This document shows positions 1 through 8,900 of a stretch of 64,000 nucleotides of DNA, in pieces; position 1 is the first letter of the stretch; every line of letters starts with the position of its first letter. Made by a program: the position numbers and the translations under genes. The notes beneath the pieces are model-generated. The model was not told the origin of the DNA and ran no database searches. It saw only the letters and a list, made by a program, of their open reading frames with translations. Source of the stretch: UBA2991 sp965221735 (lineage in GTDB: Bacteria > Chloroflexota > Dehalococcoidia > Tepidiformales > Tepidiformaceae); NCBI GenBank assembly GCA_965221735.1, contig OZ244910.1:1922001-1986000 (forward strand), written 5' to 3'.

Positions 1-792
1 AAGCCGCTCTTCGGCTACAAGGCGTTCGTGTTCGCGACCATCGGCATCGGCGGCCTGGGATTCAGCGTGTGGGCGCACCACATGTTCACCACGGGCTCGG
101 TGCTGCTGCCCTTCTTCGGCTTCATGACCTTCATGATCGGCGTGCCGACTGGGGTCAAGATCTTCAACTGGCTGGGTACGCTCTGGGGCGGGTCGATCTC
201 GTTCCCGACGCCGATGCTGTTCGCGCTCGGCTTCGTGAGCATGTTCCTGATCGGCGGCATCAACGGCACCTACAGCGCCGCCGTGCCCGTCGACTTCGCC
301 CTGCACGACACGTACTTCGTGGTGGCGCACATCCACTACGTGCTCTTCGGAGGCTCGGTGTTCGCGGTCTTCGGCGGGCTCTACTACTGGTTCCCGAAAA
401 TCTGGGGCCGGAAGCTGAACGAACGGCTCGGGAAGCTGCACTTCGCCCTCATGTTCGTGGGCTTCAACGTGGCCTTCTTCCCGATGCACATGCTCGGACT
501 GGACGGAATGCCGCGACGGATCGCGGTCTACGCGGACAGCGCGGGCTGGGAGGCCCTGAACATGCTCTCGACGGGCGGGGCCTTCCTCATCGCGGTGAGC
601 ATGATCCCGTTCCTGATCGCGGTGGTCATGGCCTTCATGCGGCCCAAGGACCAGCCGGACGATCCCTGGGAGGCGAACACGCTCGAATGGGCGACGACCT
701 CGCCGCCGCCGCACTACAACTTCGACAGCCTGCCGCCGGTGCGCTCGGAGCGCCCGCTCTTCGACGCGCGGCACGGCGATGAGGCGCACTAG
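1..792 (+). CDS. ctaD: Cytochrome c oxidase subunit I, C-terminal part (5' end outside window)
   Basis: This is the catalytic subunit of a haem-copper terminal oxidase in the cytoplasmic membrane; it reduces oxygen and pumps protons. The reading frame is open from base 1, so only the last 263 residues are present. Fragment residues 26-27 (HH) are CuB ligands. TGVKIFNW at 50-57 holds the K-channel Thr and Lys. HDTYFVVAHIHYV at 102-114 supplies the haem a3 and haem a histidines (110 and 112). Hydrophobic segments alternate as in the final helices of the family. Subunit III follows after 2 bases, so the two are co-transcribed. The intact K-channel signature argues for an A-type oxidase and for aerobic respiration. 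Confidence 0.97.
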   Translation, partial: KPLFGYKAFVFATIGIGGLGFSVWAHHMFTTGSVLLPFFGFMTFMIGVPTGVKIFNWLGTLWGGSISFPTPMLFALGFVSMFLIGGINGTYSAAVPVDFALHDTYFVVAHIHYVLFGGSVFAVFGGLYYWFPKIWGRKLNERLGKLHFALMFVGFNVAFFPMHMLGLDGMPRRIAVYADSAGWEALNMLSTGGAFLIAVSMIPFLIAVVMAFMRPKDQPDDPWEANTLEWATTSPPPHYNFDSLPPVRSERPLFDARHGDEAH

Positions 793-794
793 CC

Positions 795-1394
795 ATGGCA
801 GCTCACGGCGCAGCGGAACGGCAAGGCATGACGAACTCGATGCTCGGGTTCATCCTGTTCCTCGCCTCCGAGGTGATGTTCTTCGGCGGGCTCTTCGCGG
901 CCTACTTCATCGCTCGCGCGGATGCGCCCGCCTGGCCGCCGCCGCTCACGCCCGAGCAGATCGCGGAAGGCGTCAAGCTCGAGCTCGAGGTAGTGCTGCC
1001 GGCGATCTCGACGGGGATCCTGGTGGTCAGCTCGATCACGATGCAGTACGCCGTCTGGCAGATCCAGAAGGGGAACCAGGGCGGGATGCTCTGGGGCCTG
1101 TTCATCTCGCTGGCGCTGGGCATCGTGTTCCTCGCAGCGCAGCTGTACGACTACACCCAGCTCCACTTCCTGGCCGACGACACCATCTACGGCACGACCT
1201 TCTACACGCTGACCGGCTTCCACGGCGCTCACGTCGCGGGAGGCGCGCTCTTCATCGCCGTCGTGACCGTGCGAGGGCTCGGCGGACAGTTCACGGCAGA
1301 GAACCACGAAGCGGTGGAAGCCGCGTCGATGTACTGGCACTTCGTCGACGTGGTGTGGATCGCCCTCTTCACCGTTCTCTACATCATCAAGTAG
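795..1394 (+). CDS. ctaE: Cytochrome c oxidase subunit III
   Basis: This is the 199-residue integral-membrane subunit III, which stabilises subunit I and the oxygen pathway. Family features include MLGFILFLASEVMFFGGLF near residue 15, a mid-protein segment with FYTLTGFHGAHVAGG near 140, and the end segment YWHFVDVVWIALFTVLYII. It is at the short, five-helix end of the family. The ATG lies 2 bases after the ctaD stop with no separate ribosome-binding site, so translational coupling is likely. The next gene starts 18 bases downstream. Confidence 0.96.
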   Translation: MAAHGAAERQGMTNSMLGFILFLASEVMFFGGLFAAYFIARADAPAWPPPLTPEQIAEGVKLELEVVLPAISTGILVVSSITMQYAVWQIQKGNQGGMLWGLFISLALGIVFLAAQLYDYTQLHFLADDTIYGTTFYTLTGFHGAHVAGGALFIAVVTVRGLGGQFTAENHEAVEAASMYWHFVDVVWIALFTVLYIIK

Positions 1395-1412
1395 CCACAA
1401 GGACGAACGACT

Positions 1413-2624
1413 TTGGAGCACGAGAGCAGCGAGCACGAAGCCCACGTCGGGCCCGATGTCCATCTGCCGGATCCGAGCATCTGGCCGTTCGTGGCAGGGC
1501 TCGCGATCATGCTGCTCACGGCGACCCTTGTCTGGTGGGCGCGGGTCGAGGACCAGCGCAGCCTGAGCGGTCCGCTGCTGGGCGCATCGGCCGCGATCAC
1601 GCTCTTCTCGGTGGCCGGCTGGGCCTACGAAGACGGCCGCATGCGCCAGAAGGCGCGCGAGCAGGAAGAGCACGCACGCCAGGGCGCCCGCCGCACCCAG
1701 GTCATCACCTTCGCCATCGCCGAGGGCCAGCTTGAGACGGCCGTCGGGGAGGGCGGCGTCATCGACGCCATCCAGAACGCGCACGACGACCTGCGGGCGG
1801 CGCCGGGCTTCGAGGACCTCCGCATCAACGTCTCGAGCGCGGAGGACGGGCCCTCACAGGTCATCGTCGAGACGACATGGTCGACGGAGGAGGATCTGGC
1901 GGCGTTCGAGGAGACTGAGCGCGCAATTCTCGACCTGATCAGCCAGCACGGGGACGAGGTGGTGGCGGGTTCGCCGCAGACGTTCGACATGCAGGTGGTG
2001 CGCGACACGAAGGACACGACGGTGCGCTTCAGCATGGGCGCGGCGGTCTCGCTGTTCGGTGCGCTGCTGGTGGGTGGCTTCGCCGTGGGGGCAGGGCTCA
2101 ACCTGTTCGCGAGCGAGGCGGAGGCTGGCGAGGGCGGCGGTTTCGTGCCTACGGTGCTAGGTCCGTTCGAGGGCACCATCACGATTAAGGCAAGCGACTT
2201 CGACTATGAGGAGATCAAACTGGCGCCCGGCATCGAAGTCACAATGGTCCTCGATAACCAGGACGACTCGGTCGCGCACAACATCATCTTCTTCCAGGGC
2301 GACGTAGCGGCCCTGGAAGAGCGGGTCCTGGAGGGCTGCATCAGCGGCTGCGAGGACGACGGGACGGCGGTCCGAACGGAACTGGCGACGGGTATTATCC
2401 AGCACACCTTCACCTTCACCACACCGCCGCCGGGCCGGTACGCCTTCTGGTGCGACGTGCACCCCGACACCATGGTCGGCGTCCTCATCATCGAGGAAGG
2501 CTGGGACGGTTGGCCGGCGACGCCTGCGGCGGCAGCGGACGATGCGGCCGAGGGTGGCGACACCGACAGCACAGGTGGCACCGGCGAAACAGGTGAAACC
2601 GAAGACGAGAGCGCCGGGAACTAG
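1413..2624 (+). CDS. Membrane-anchored cupredoxin fusion protein of the oxidase cluster
   Basis: The protein has 403 residues and starts with TTG behind an AAGGA site at 1399-1403. Residues about 24-75 form two membrane helices, in the operon position where a small oxidase subunit IV often sits. Residues about 90-200 look like a ferredoxin-like, antibiotic-monooxygenase-type fold (weak call). A third helix lies near 205-228. Residues about 240-355 form a plastocyanin/azurin-like cupredoxin. The type 1 copper ligands are visible as His in VAHNIIFF and Cys/His/Met in FWCDVHPDTM. An insert carries CISGC, a CxxxC pair. The tail is rich in Ala, Gly, Thr and Glu. Its role is inferred as electron delivery or copper handling for the oxidase. 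I do not know this exact domain order as a named family. Confidence 0.8.
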   Translation: MEHESSEHEAHVGPDVHLPDPSIWPFVAGLAIMLLTATLVWWARVEDQRSLSGPLLGASAAITLFSVAGWAYEDGRMRQKAREQEEHARQGARRTQVITFAIAEGQLETAVGEGGVIDAIQNAHDDLRAAPGFEDLRINVSSAEDGPSQVIVETTWSTEEDLAAFEETERAILDLISQHGDEVVAGSPQTFDMQVVRDTKDTTVRFSMGAAVSLFGALLVGGFAVGAGLNLFASEAEAGEGGGFVPTVLGPFEGTITIKASDFDYEEIKLAPGIEVTMVLDNQDDSVAHNIIFFQGDVAALEERVLEGCISGCEDDGTAVRTELATGIIQHTFTFTTPPPGRYAFWCDVHPDTMVGVLIIEEGWDGWPATPAAAADDAAEGGDTDSTGGTGETGETEDESAGN

Positions 2625-2646
2625 CCCTTAGTCCGAGCCGCTCCCC

Positions 2647-3873
2647 CTACTCCAGCGCACCCTCCACGAGCAGTTCGGTGAACTCCTCATCGCTCATGCC
2701 GAGCGTGTCCTTGAGCACGCGCTCGGTGTCCTCGCCGAGCAGGGGCGCTGCCTTCCAGGGACCACCGGGGGTCTTCGAAAGGCGGAAGGCGGGCGAGTCG
2801 TAGGTGCGGTCGCCCATCGTGGGGTGCTCGAGGACGGCGTAGTGGCCGCGGTGCTTGAGCTGCGGGTCGCGGTGCATCTCCTCGGGCGACTTCACGATGC
2901 CGGAGGGGACGCCGTTGTCGCGCATCGCCTTGTAGGCCTGTGCAGCGGTGCGTTCGCGGCACCAGAAGTCGATGTGGCGGTCGATCTCCTTCTGCTCATT
3001 GAGGCGCGACCACTTGCGGCGCATGCGCTCGAGGTCGGTCCAGTCGGGCCGGCCGATGGCGGCGCGGAAGCCCTCCCACTCCTGCTCGGTGAAGCAGGCG
3101 ATGACGACGTAGCGGCCGTCCTTGCAGCGGTAGGCGCCATGGGGAGCGGCCTCGGGATCGCGATTACCAAGGCGCTCGGCCTCGCGGCCGTTGGCGGTCC
3201 ACTCGAGGATGCTGGAGCCGAGGGCATGGATGGCGCCCTCGAACTGGGAGAAGTCGATGTACTGGCCCGTGCCGGTGCGACGGCGGTAGTCGAGAGCGGC
3301 GACGAGGGCGATGGCGCCCATGTGGGGCACGAGGAAGTCGGTGTAGGCGACGCCCGTGCCGATGGGCTCCCCGTCGGGCCAGCCGGTCAGGTGGTTGAAG
3401 CCGGAGGCGGCCTGGAGCACATGGCCGTAGCCCATGTAATGCGCCCAGGGGCCCGTCTGGCCGAAGAGGGGCATCGAGATCATGACGAGGTCGGGGCGCA
3501 CCTTGCGCAACTCCTCGTAGTCGAGCCCGAGCTTCTTGAGCGAGCCGGGCGTGAACGACTCCGTGACGACATCGGAGACGGCGACGAGGCGTTTCAGAAG
3601 GTCCTTGCCGCGCTCGTGCTTGAGGTTGATGGTGATGCCGAGCTTCGAGCTGTTGAAGTTGGCGTAGTACCCGGAGTTGTCGTAGTGGGGAAAGTTGTTG
3701 GTGAAGGGCCCGGCGCCGCGCAGGGTCTCCATGCGCGTGGCAGACTCGACGCGGATGACCTCGGCGCCGTGGTCGGCCAGGTACCTGGCGACGGTGGGGC
3801 CGACGCCGACCCAGGAGAGGTCGGTGACGCGCAGGCCCTCGAAGGGCTTGGGCTTGCTTCCGTTGCTCGCCAT
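2647..3873 (-). CDS. CaiB/BaiF (family III) CoA-transferase, Asp-containing subunit
   Basis: The product has 408 residues, the normal size for family III CoA-transferases, which move CoA between carboxylic acids. The N-terminus (LRVTDLSWVGVGPTVARYLADHGAEVIRVE) is the usual Rossmann-like opening, quoted here only as its family pattern in parts. The Asp of AYTDFLVP, near residue 180, is in the position of the catalytic aspartate. The ATG follows the stop of the upstream CoA-transferase gene by one base, so the two form an operon. The upstream partner lacks that Asp, which suggests a two-subunit enzyme. The acid substrate cannot be read from the sequence. Confidence 0.9.
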   Translation of the reverse strand: MASNGSKPKPFEGLRVTDLSWVGVGPTVARYLADHGAEVIRVESATRMETLRGAGPFTNNFPHYDNSGYYANFNSSKLGITINLKHERGKDLLKRLVAVSDVVTESFTPGSLKKLGLDYEELRKVRPDLVMISMPLFGQTGPWAHYMGYGHVLQAASGFNHLTGWPDGEPIGTGVAYTDFLVPHMGAIALVAALDYRRRTGTGQYIDFSQFEGAIHALGSSILEWTANGREAERLGNRDPEAAPHGAYRCKDGRYVVIACFTEQEWEGFRAAIGRPDWTDLERMRRKWSRLNEQKEIDRHIDFWCRERTAAQAYKAMRDNGVPSGIVKSPEEMHRDPQLKHRGHYAVLEHPTMGDRTYDSPAFRLSKTPGGPWKAAPLLGEDTERVLKDTLGMSDEEFTELLVEGALE

Positions 3874-3874
3874 C

Positions 3875-5155
3875 TCAGATCACCATGCTACGCCGCAGCT
3901 TCGCGACTTCTTCAGCGTCGATCCCGAGAACCTCGCCGTAGACCTCCGCGGTGTGCTCGCCGAGGTGGGGAGCGCGGCCGCGCTGCTTCCAGGGCGTGCC
4001 GGAGAGCTTCCAGGGGGCGCCGGGGTAGACGAAGGTCTCGCCGATGTCCTCGTGGCGCACCTGGACCCAGTAGTCGCGGGCGGCGAGTTGGTCGCTCTCG
4101 ACGATCTCACGGGGGCTGTAGACGGGCGCCCAGCCCGCGCCCCGCGCCTGCGCCTCGCGGACGAGGTCGTCCTTGCGGCGGGTGCGGCAGAACTTCTGGA
4201 GGAGGCCGACGACCAGCTCCTGCTCGCCCTCCTCCAGCGGTTGCACGACCGAGAGCCGCTCGCGCCAGTGGGGAGCGGTGAGGGGACCGGCCTCGCCGGT
4301 CTGGTCGAGCCAGTCGATCATGACGGCGGAGTTCGCCCCGATGAGCCCGCCCAGTCCGAGCGCCGCCACCCAGCCGTCGGCCGTCTCGTAGATGTAGCGC
4401 GGGCCCACACGGCCACCGACCATGCGACCGGAACCGGGTCCGCGGTTGTTGATCTGGAGGATGTCCCAGGTCTGCTGGGCGTTGTCCATGGCGTTGGCCA
4501 TGGCCTCCTGCATCGAGACATCAACGTGCTGGCCGAGCCCATCGTTGGCGCCACGAGCATAGAGCGCGATGACGGCGCCAACGGCGGCCTGGAGGTTGAC
4601 CTGGGCGTAGGACTGGGGGGCGGTGGTGCGGACGGGACCGTGCTCGTCGCTGCCGTTGAGGTACATGTGGCCGCCCATCGCCGACCCGACGATGTCGCTG
4701 GCGGGGAGGTTGCGGGCGGGGCCGGTCTGGCCGTAGTTCGTGATGCTGACGATGACGGCGCCCGGGTTCACCTTCGCGAGGGTGCGCGGGTCGGCGCCGA
4801 CCTCCTTCGCGGTGCCGGGGGCGCTCGTCTCGATGACGGCGTCGGCGCCGGCGACGAGGCGGTGGAACAGGTCGCGGCCGGCTTCGAGGCGCATCTCGCA
4901 GGTGACGGAGCGCTTGCCGGCGTTCATCGCCCACCAGTAGAGGCTCGACTCACGGCCCTCCTCGTCGCGGAAGAAGGGGCCATTGGCGCGGGTGCGGTCA
5001 CCGGCGCGAGGCTCGACCTTGATGACGTCGGCGCCCAGCTCGGCGAGGAGGCGCGCGCAGAGCTGGCCCTTCTCGTCGGCGAGGTCGATGACGCGGTAAC
5101 CCGTCAGGGGGCCGTCGGGGTGGGGAAGGGGGACACCGTCGGGGCGGTCGGTCAC
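3875..5155 (-). CDS. CaiB/BaiF (family III) CoA-transferase, subunit lacking the catalytic Asp
   Basis: The product has 426 residues and a GTG start. It has the family opening (GYRVIDLADEKGQLCARLL) and the TNYGQTGP segment. At the position of the catalytic aspartate the sequence reads SYAQVNLQAAVGAV, with no Asp. The region ASDIVGSAMGGHM resembles the matching region of the Asp-less protein at 16571-17803. Gene order is Asp-less first, Asp-containing second, one base apart. I infer a heteromeric CoA-transferase in which this subunit supports or binds one partner. A non-enzymatic role is also possible. Confidence 0.87.
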   Translation of the reverse strand: MTDRPDGVPLPHPDGPLTGYRVIDLADEKGQLCARLLAELGADVIKVEPRAGDRTRANGPFFRDEEGRESSLYWWAMNAGKRSVTCEMRLEAGRDLFHRLVAGADAVIETSAPGTAKEVGADPRTLAKVNPGAVIVSITNYGQTGPARNLPASDIVGSAMGGHMYLNGSDEHGPVRTTAPQSYAQVNLQAAVGAVIALYARGANDGLGQHVDVSMQEAMANAMDNAQQTWDILQINNRGPGSGRMVGGRVGPRYIYETADGWVAALGLGGLIGANSAVMIDWLDQTGEAGPLTAPHWRERLSVVQPLEEGEQELVVGLLQKFCRTRRKDDLVREAQARGAGWAPVYSPREIVESDQLAARDYWVQVRHEDIGETFVYPGAPWKLSGTPWKQRGRAPHLGEHTAEVYGEVLGIDAEEVAKLRRSMVI

Positions 5156-5199
5156 GCCCGAGTTCTACCGCCGCCGGGCGGCTGTGCGCAAGGGCGGAA

Positions 5200-5367
5200 C
5201 TAGCGATCGTCGTCCGTGAGCGACTTCCCCCACATGCGCGCTACCAGGAGCTCCGGGCCGGGAAGCCACAGCGCGAAGGGAAGCAGCACAGCGGTAGCGA
5301 CCACTTTGGCGGCGAACGGGATGGCTTCATCCAGCCACTGCAGTGCTCGCTCTATCAGTGAGGACAC
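5200..5367 (-). CDS. Small single-helix membrane protein (hypothetical)
   Basis: This 55-residue frame sits between hflX and the CoA-transferase operon. It starts at GTG 5365-5367 with GGAGAGG just upstream at 5371-5377. It begins VSSLIERALQWLDEAIPF, an amphipathic stretch, followed by one hydrophobic segment (AAKVVATAVLLPFALWLPG) and a charged tail ending LTDDDR. The gene starts 17 bases after the hflX stop on the same strand, so it may be a distal operon member. No family was recognised. The ribosome-binding site and membrane segment support it, but its size keeps confidence modest. Confidence 0.45.
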   Translation of the reverse strand: MSSLIERALQWLDEAIPFAAKVVATAVLLPFALWLPGPELLVARMWGKSLTDDDR

Positions 5368-5384
5368 AAGCCTCTCCGGGATCC

Positions 5385-6575
5385 TCAGCGGCTGTGAGCA
5401 AGGGCGACGGCGCCGTTGTCGACCGCGCCGGGGCGCTCGTCGAGGACGCGGTCGATGGCGGCGCGGAGGGCGTCGATGCCCCAGCCCTTGCTCGCGGAGA
5501 TGTGGCGGACGTCGCCGGGGACGGGTCCGGCGCCGTCGAGCAGTTCCCGCGCGTCGGCCTCGGACGCGGGCGGGGAGCCGTCGTCGCAGGTGAGGGCGTC
5601 GATCTTGTTGAGGGCGACGATGGTGGGGCGGCCGAGCACGCTCAGGTCGCGGAGGACGCCCTCGACGGTCTCGGCCTGGGTGCCGGCGTGGGGGTGGGAG
5701 ACATCGACGACGTGCAGGAGCACGTCCGCTTCCTCCAGCTCCTCGAGGGTCGCGCGGAAGGAGGCGACGAGCTGGGTGGGGAGCTTCTGGATGAAGCCGA
5801 CGGTGTCGGTGAGGAGGGCGGGGCGGCCGGAGGGGAGGGCCATGCGCCGCGTGACCGGGTCGAGGGTGGCGAAGAGCTTGTCCTCGGCACGCTGGTCGGC
5901 GCCGGAGAGGGCTCGCATGAGGGTCGTCTTGCCGGCGTTCGTGTAGCCGATTAGGGCGACGACGGGGACGCCGGAGCGGCGGCGCTTGCGCCGGTACAGC
6001 TCGCGCTGGACGCGGACCTGCTCGAGGTCCTTCTTGAGCTTGCTCATGCGGCGGCGGACGAGGCGGCGGTCGGTCTCGATCTGGGTCTCGCCGGGGCCGC
6101 GGAGGCCGATCGCGCCCTCCATGCGTTCGAGGTGGCTCCACTGGCCGCGCAGGCGGGGCAGGAGGTACTCCGTCTGGGCCAGCTCGACCTGGAGGCGGCC
6201 CTCCCGCGTGCTTGCACGCATGGCGAAGATGTCGAGGATGAGGGCGGTGCGGTCGATGACCTTGAGCTGGAGCTTCTCCTCGAGGTTGCGCTGCTGGGAG
6301 GGCGAGAGCTCGTCATCGAAGATGACCGTGTTGGCGCGCTTTTCGATGCAGGCGTCGGCGACCTCCTGGAGCTTGCCGCTGCCGATATAGGTCGCGGGCT
6401 GGGGCGTGCTGCGCCGCTGCAGGGCGCGACCGACGACCTTCGCGCCAGCGGTGCGAGCGAGCTCGGCCAGCTCGGCGAGCGACTCGCGCGCGGGGAGGAC
6501 GGCCCGCGGGGAGTCGACGGCGACGAGGTAGGCGCGATCGCGCGTGGGGGCGGTGGAGTGGAGGCGTTTCGCCAT
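5385..6575 (-). CDS. hflX: Ribosome-associated GTPase HflX
   Basis: The product has 396 residues. HflX binds the 50S subunit, splits stalled ribosomes and is linked to stress recovery. The N-terminal HflX domain contains the glycine-rich YIGSGKLQEV stretch near residue 65 and is followed by a coiled-coil linker (about 155-190). The G domain has GYTNAGKTTL (G1), DTVGFIQKLP (G3), NKID (G4) and SASKGWG (G5). The start has no Shine-Dalgarno sequence. A TAAGCT box lies 6 bases before the ATG, so the message may be leaderless. The gene is divergent from the esterase gene. Confidence 0.96.
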   Translation of the reverse strand: MAKRLHSTAPTRDRAYLVAVDSPRAVLPARESLAELAELARTAGAKVVGRALQRRSTPQPATYIGSGKLQEVADACIEKRANTVIFDDELSPSQQRNLEEKLQLKVIDRTALILDIFAMRASTREGRLQVELAQTEYLLPRLRGQWSHLERMEGAIGLRGPGETQIETDRRLVRRRMSKLKKDLEQVRVQRELYRRKRRRSGVPVVALIGYTNAGKTTLMRALSGADQRAEDKLFATLDPVTRRMALPSGRPALLTDTVGFIQKLPTQLVASFRATLEELEEADVLLHVVDVSHPHAGTQAETVEGVLRDLSVLGRPTIVALNKIDALTCDDGSPPASEADARELLDGAGPVPGDVRHISASKGWGIDALRAAIDRVLDERPGAVDNGAVALAHSR

Positions 6576-6581
6576 CGACTC

Positions 6582-6587
6582 AGCTTA
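6582..6587 (-). promoter_or_regulatory. -10 box of hflX, leaderless geometry
   Basis: TAAGCT on the minus strand ends 6 bases before the hflX ATG, leaving no room for a ribosome-binding site. A divergent TAGGAT box at 6623-6628 serves the esterase gene. Confidence 0.5.
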
Positions 6588-6622
6588 GCCCATCGCCGGC
6601 GGACCGAAACACCGCCGCCACC

Positions 6623-6628
6623 TAGGAT
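6623..6628 (+). promoter_or_regulatory. -10 box of the esterase gene, leaderless geometry
   Basis: TAGGAT is followed by 6 bases and then the ATG at 6635. This matches the spacing seen at several other genes in this window. Confidence 0.5.
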
Positions 6629-6634
6629 GGCGCG

Positions 6635-7729
6635 ATGCGCTCGTTCGCCACGTTTTTCGGAGGCGTGCTGTTCTGCTGCTTGCTCGCCGGTTGCGGCGGC
6701 GACAACGGTGATGCGCCGCAGCAGGAACGTTCTTCCCCAACCACCACCGTGTCCACAACGGCAACCGCAACCGCAGCGCCGACGGTGAAAGCGACGGCCA
6801 CGAAGCCCGCGGACGAGGATGAAGAGCGGGAGAAGCAGCCAGAGGAGGGCGCACGAGCCGGGGAGAGCCCGGACGGTCCGTCAGCGATCGCGATCGGCGG
6901 CGACGACCGTCCGGCGACGCTGCTGCTCCCGCGGGAGGCCGACCACTCCGAGCCGCGCCCGCTCGTGCTGCTGCTGCACGGGTACGGCAGCAGCGGTGAG
7001 GGGGCGGACGCCTACTTCCAGTTCGCGGCGCACGTGAACGAGCTGGGATTCGGGCTGGTCCTGCCGGACGGCACGAGGGACCCGGAGGGCGAGCGCTTCT
7101 GGAACGGGACGGCCGAGTGCTGCGACATGCTCGATACCGGCGTGGACGACGCAGGCTACCTGCGCGGACTCATCGAGGAGGCGCGAGCGCACGCGGCTTT
7201 CGACAGGGTGTTCGCGGTGGGGCACTCGAACGGCGGGTTCATGGCCTACCGGCTGGGGTGCGAGGCGATCCCGGGGCTGACCGCGATCGTGAGCCTCGCG
7301 GGCGGAACGTACGCCAACGCGGACGACTGCCGCGCGCCCTCGGAGGTCTCGGTGCTGCAGATCCACGGGAACCGCGACCAGGTCATTCGCTACGGGGGCG
7401 GGCCGCTGAAGGGTCCGCTGCGCTGGACGGAGTCGATACCCGGCGCAGTGGAGAGCGTGCTGCGCTGGGCGGAACGCGCCGGTTGCAACCTCAACGCCAG
7501 CGAGGAGCTAACGCCGATCGACACGGACGCGTTCGTGGAGGGCGCGGAGACGAGCATCCAGCGCTGGCGAGAGGGCTGCGCGGGGGGCACGGTCCACGAG
7601 CTGTGGACGATCAGGGGCGGGAGCCACGTGCCGCTGGTCTGGGGCACGGAGTTCACGCGGCGCATCCTGCACTGGCTGAACGACGCCTACACGGGCGAGG
7701 TCACGATCGAGGCGGACGGAAGCGAGTAG
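6635..7729 (+). CDS. Lipoprotein esterase of the PHB-depolymerase/feruloyl-esterase (LpqC-like) type
   Basis: The product has 364 residues. A hydrophobic signal ends in the lipobox LLAGC, so it is probably a surface lipoprotein. A Thr/Ala- then Glu/Lys-rich linker follows (about 25-85). The alpha/beta-hydrolase domain has the oxyanion segment LLLHGYGSSG near 110, the nucleophile elbow GHSNGG near 193, Asp in HGNRDQ and His in GGSHVPL. Paired cysteines (ECCDM, RAGCN, REGCAGG) may form disulfides. It probably hydrolyses an ester or polyester outside the cell; the substrate is unknown. It converges with dapL, 6 bases apart. Confidence 0.87.
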   Translation: MRSFATFFGGVLFCCLLAGCGGDNGDAPQQERSSPTTTVSTTATATAAPTVKATATKPADEDEEREKQPEEGARAGESPDGPSAIAIGGDDRPATLLLPREADHSEPRPLVLLLHGYGSSGEGADAYFQFAAHVNELGFGLVLPDGTRDPEGERFWNGTAECCDMLDTGVDDAGYLRGLIEEARAHAAFDRVFAVGHSNGGFMAYRLGCEAIPGLTAIVSLAGGTYANADDCRAPSEVSVLQIHGNRDQVIRYGGGPLKGPLRWTESIPGAVESVLRWAERAGCNLNASEELTPIDTDAFVEGAETSIQRWREGCAGGTVHELWTIRGGSHVPLVWGTEFTRRILHWLNDAYTGEVTIEADGSE

Positions 7730-7735
7730 GTGGCG

Positions 7736-8899
7736 CTAGAAGCCCTTCCACTCCTCCAGGCGCCGGCAGCCCTCCTCGACCTGATCGTCGGGGGTGGTGA
7801 CGGAGAGGCGGACGTAGCCCTCGCCGTTGAGCCCGTAGCCGCGACCGGGGGTGACGACGACGGCGCACTCGTCGATGACGCGGGCGGCGAAGTCGCCGCT
7901 CGTGATGCCGTCGGGGAGCTTCGCCCAGACGTAGAGCGAGGCCTTCGGCACGTCGACATCGAGGCCGATCTTGCGCAGGGCCTCGACGATGCGGTCGCGG
8001 CGGCGCTGGTAGATGGCGTTGTGCTCGTCGATGACGTCCTGGGGACCCTCGACGGCCTCGATCGCCATCTCCTGGATGGCCTGGGGGATGCCGCTGTCGA
8101 TGTTCGACTTGACGCGCATGAGGGCGTCGACGAGCTCACCGTTGCCGACGGCCATGCCGATGCGCCAGCCGGTCATGTTGTAGATCTTCGACCACGAGTT
8201 GAACTCGATGGCGACGTCGCGGGCGCCGGGCGCCTGGAAGATCGAGATGGGGCGGTGGCCGTCGTAGGCGACATCGCAGTAGGGGTTGTCGTGGCAGATG
8301 GAGACGTCGTACTCCTTCGCCCAGGCGACGACCTTCTCGAAGAAGGCGACGTCGGCGACGGCGCCGGTGGGGTTGTTGGGGTAGTTCAACCAGAGGACCC
8401 TGGCCTTGGCGGCGAGGTCCTCTGGGATGGCGTCAAGATCGGGTTTCCACCCGGACTCGCGGGTGAGCGGCAGCTTGATGGTGACGCCGCCGGCGAACAT
8501 GGTGCCGATCTCGTAGACGGGGTAGCCGGGGTCGGTGGCGAGGGCGACGTCGCCGGGATCGATGAGGGTGAGCGCCATGTGGGCGATGCCCTCCTTCGAG
8601 CCGATGAGGGCGAGGCACTCGCGCTCGGGGTCGAAGGAGGTCTCGAAGCGTCGCTCGTACCAGCCGGAGATGGCCTGGCGCAGCTCGGGAAGACCCTCGG
8701 ACTCGGGGTAGCGGTGGTTCGCGGGGTCATCGGCGGCGCGATGGAGCCGGTCGAGGATGTTGGGGGGCGTGGGGAGGTCGGGGTCGCCGATGCCAAAGGT
8801 GATGACATCGATGCCCTCGGCCTTCTTGGCGGCGATGACCTTGGATATCTGGGCGAAGAGGTAGGGGGGAAGCTCTTCGACCCGCTTGGCCAGCTTCAT
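7736..8899 (-). CDS. dapL: LL-diaminopimelate aminotransferase (class I/II PLP aminotransferase)
   Basis: The product has 387 residues. DapL converts tetrahydrodipicolinate directly to LL-diaminopimelate, a lysine and peptidoglycan precursor made this way in Chloroflexota, chlamydiae and plants. The substrate region GIGDPDLPTP lies near residue 37, YPNNPTG near 170, and the PLP lysine is in SWSKIYNMTGWRIG near 235. The arginine of YVRLSVTTP near 360 would bind the alpha-carboxylate. Other aspartate-type aminotransferases are similar, so the exact substrate is inferred. The ATG is preceded by AGGAG 5 bases upstream, inside the last unit of a 13-base tandem repeat. Confidence 0.85.
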   Translation of the reverse strand: MKLAKRVEELPPYLFAQISKVIAAKKAEGIDVITFGIGDPDLPTPPNILDRLHRAADDPANHRYPESEGLPELRQAISGWYERRFETSFDPERECLALIGSKEGIAHMALTLIDPGDVALATDPGYPVYEIGTMFAGGVTIKLPLTRESGWKPDLDAIPEDLAAKARVLWLNYPNNPTGAVADVAFFEKVVAWAKEYDVSICHDNPYCDVAYDGHRPISIFQAPGARDVAIEFNSWSKIYNMTGWRIGMAVGNGELVDALMRVKSNIDSGIPQAIQEMAIEAVEGPQDVIDEHNAIYQRRRDRIVEALRKIGLDVDVPKASLYVWAKLPDGITSGDFAARVIDECAVVVTPGRGYGLNGEGYVRLSVTTPDDQVEEGCRRLEEWKGF

Positions 8900-8900
8900 T

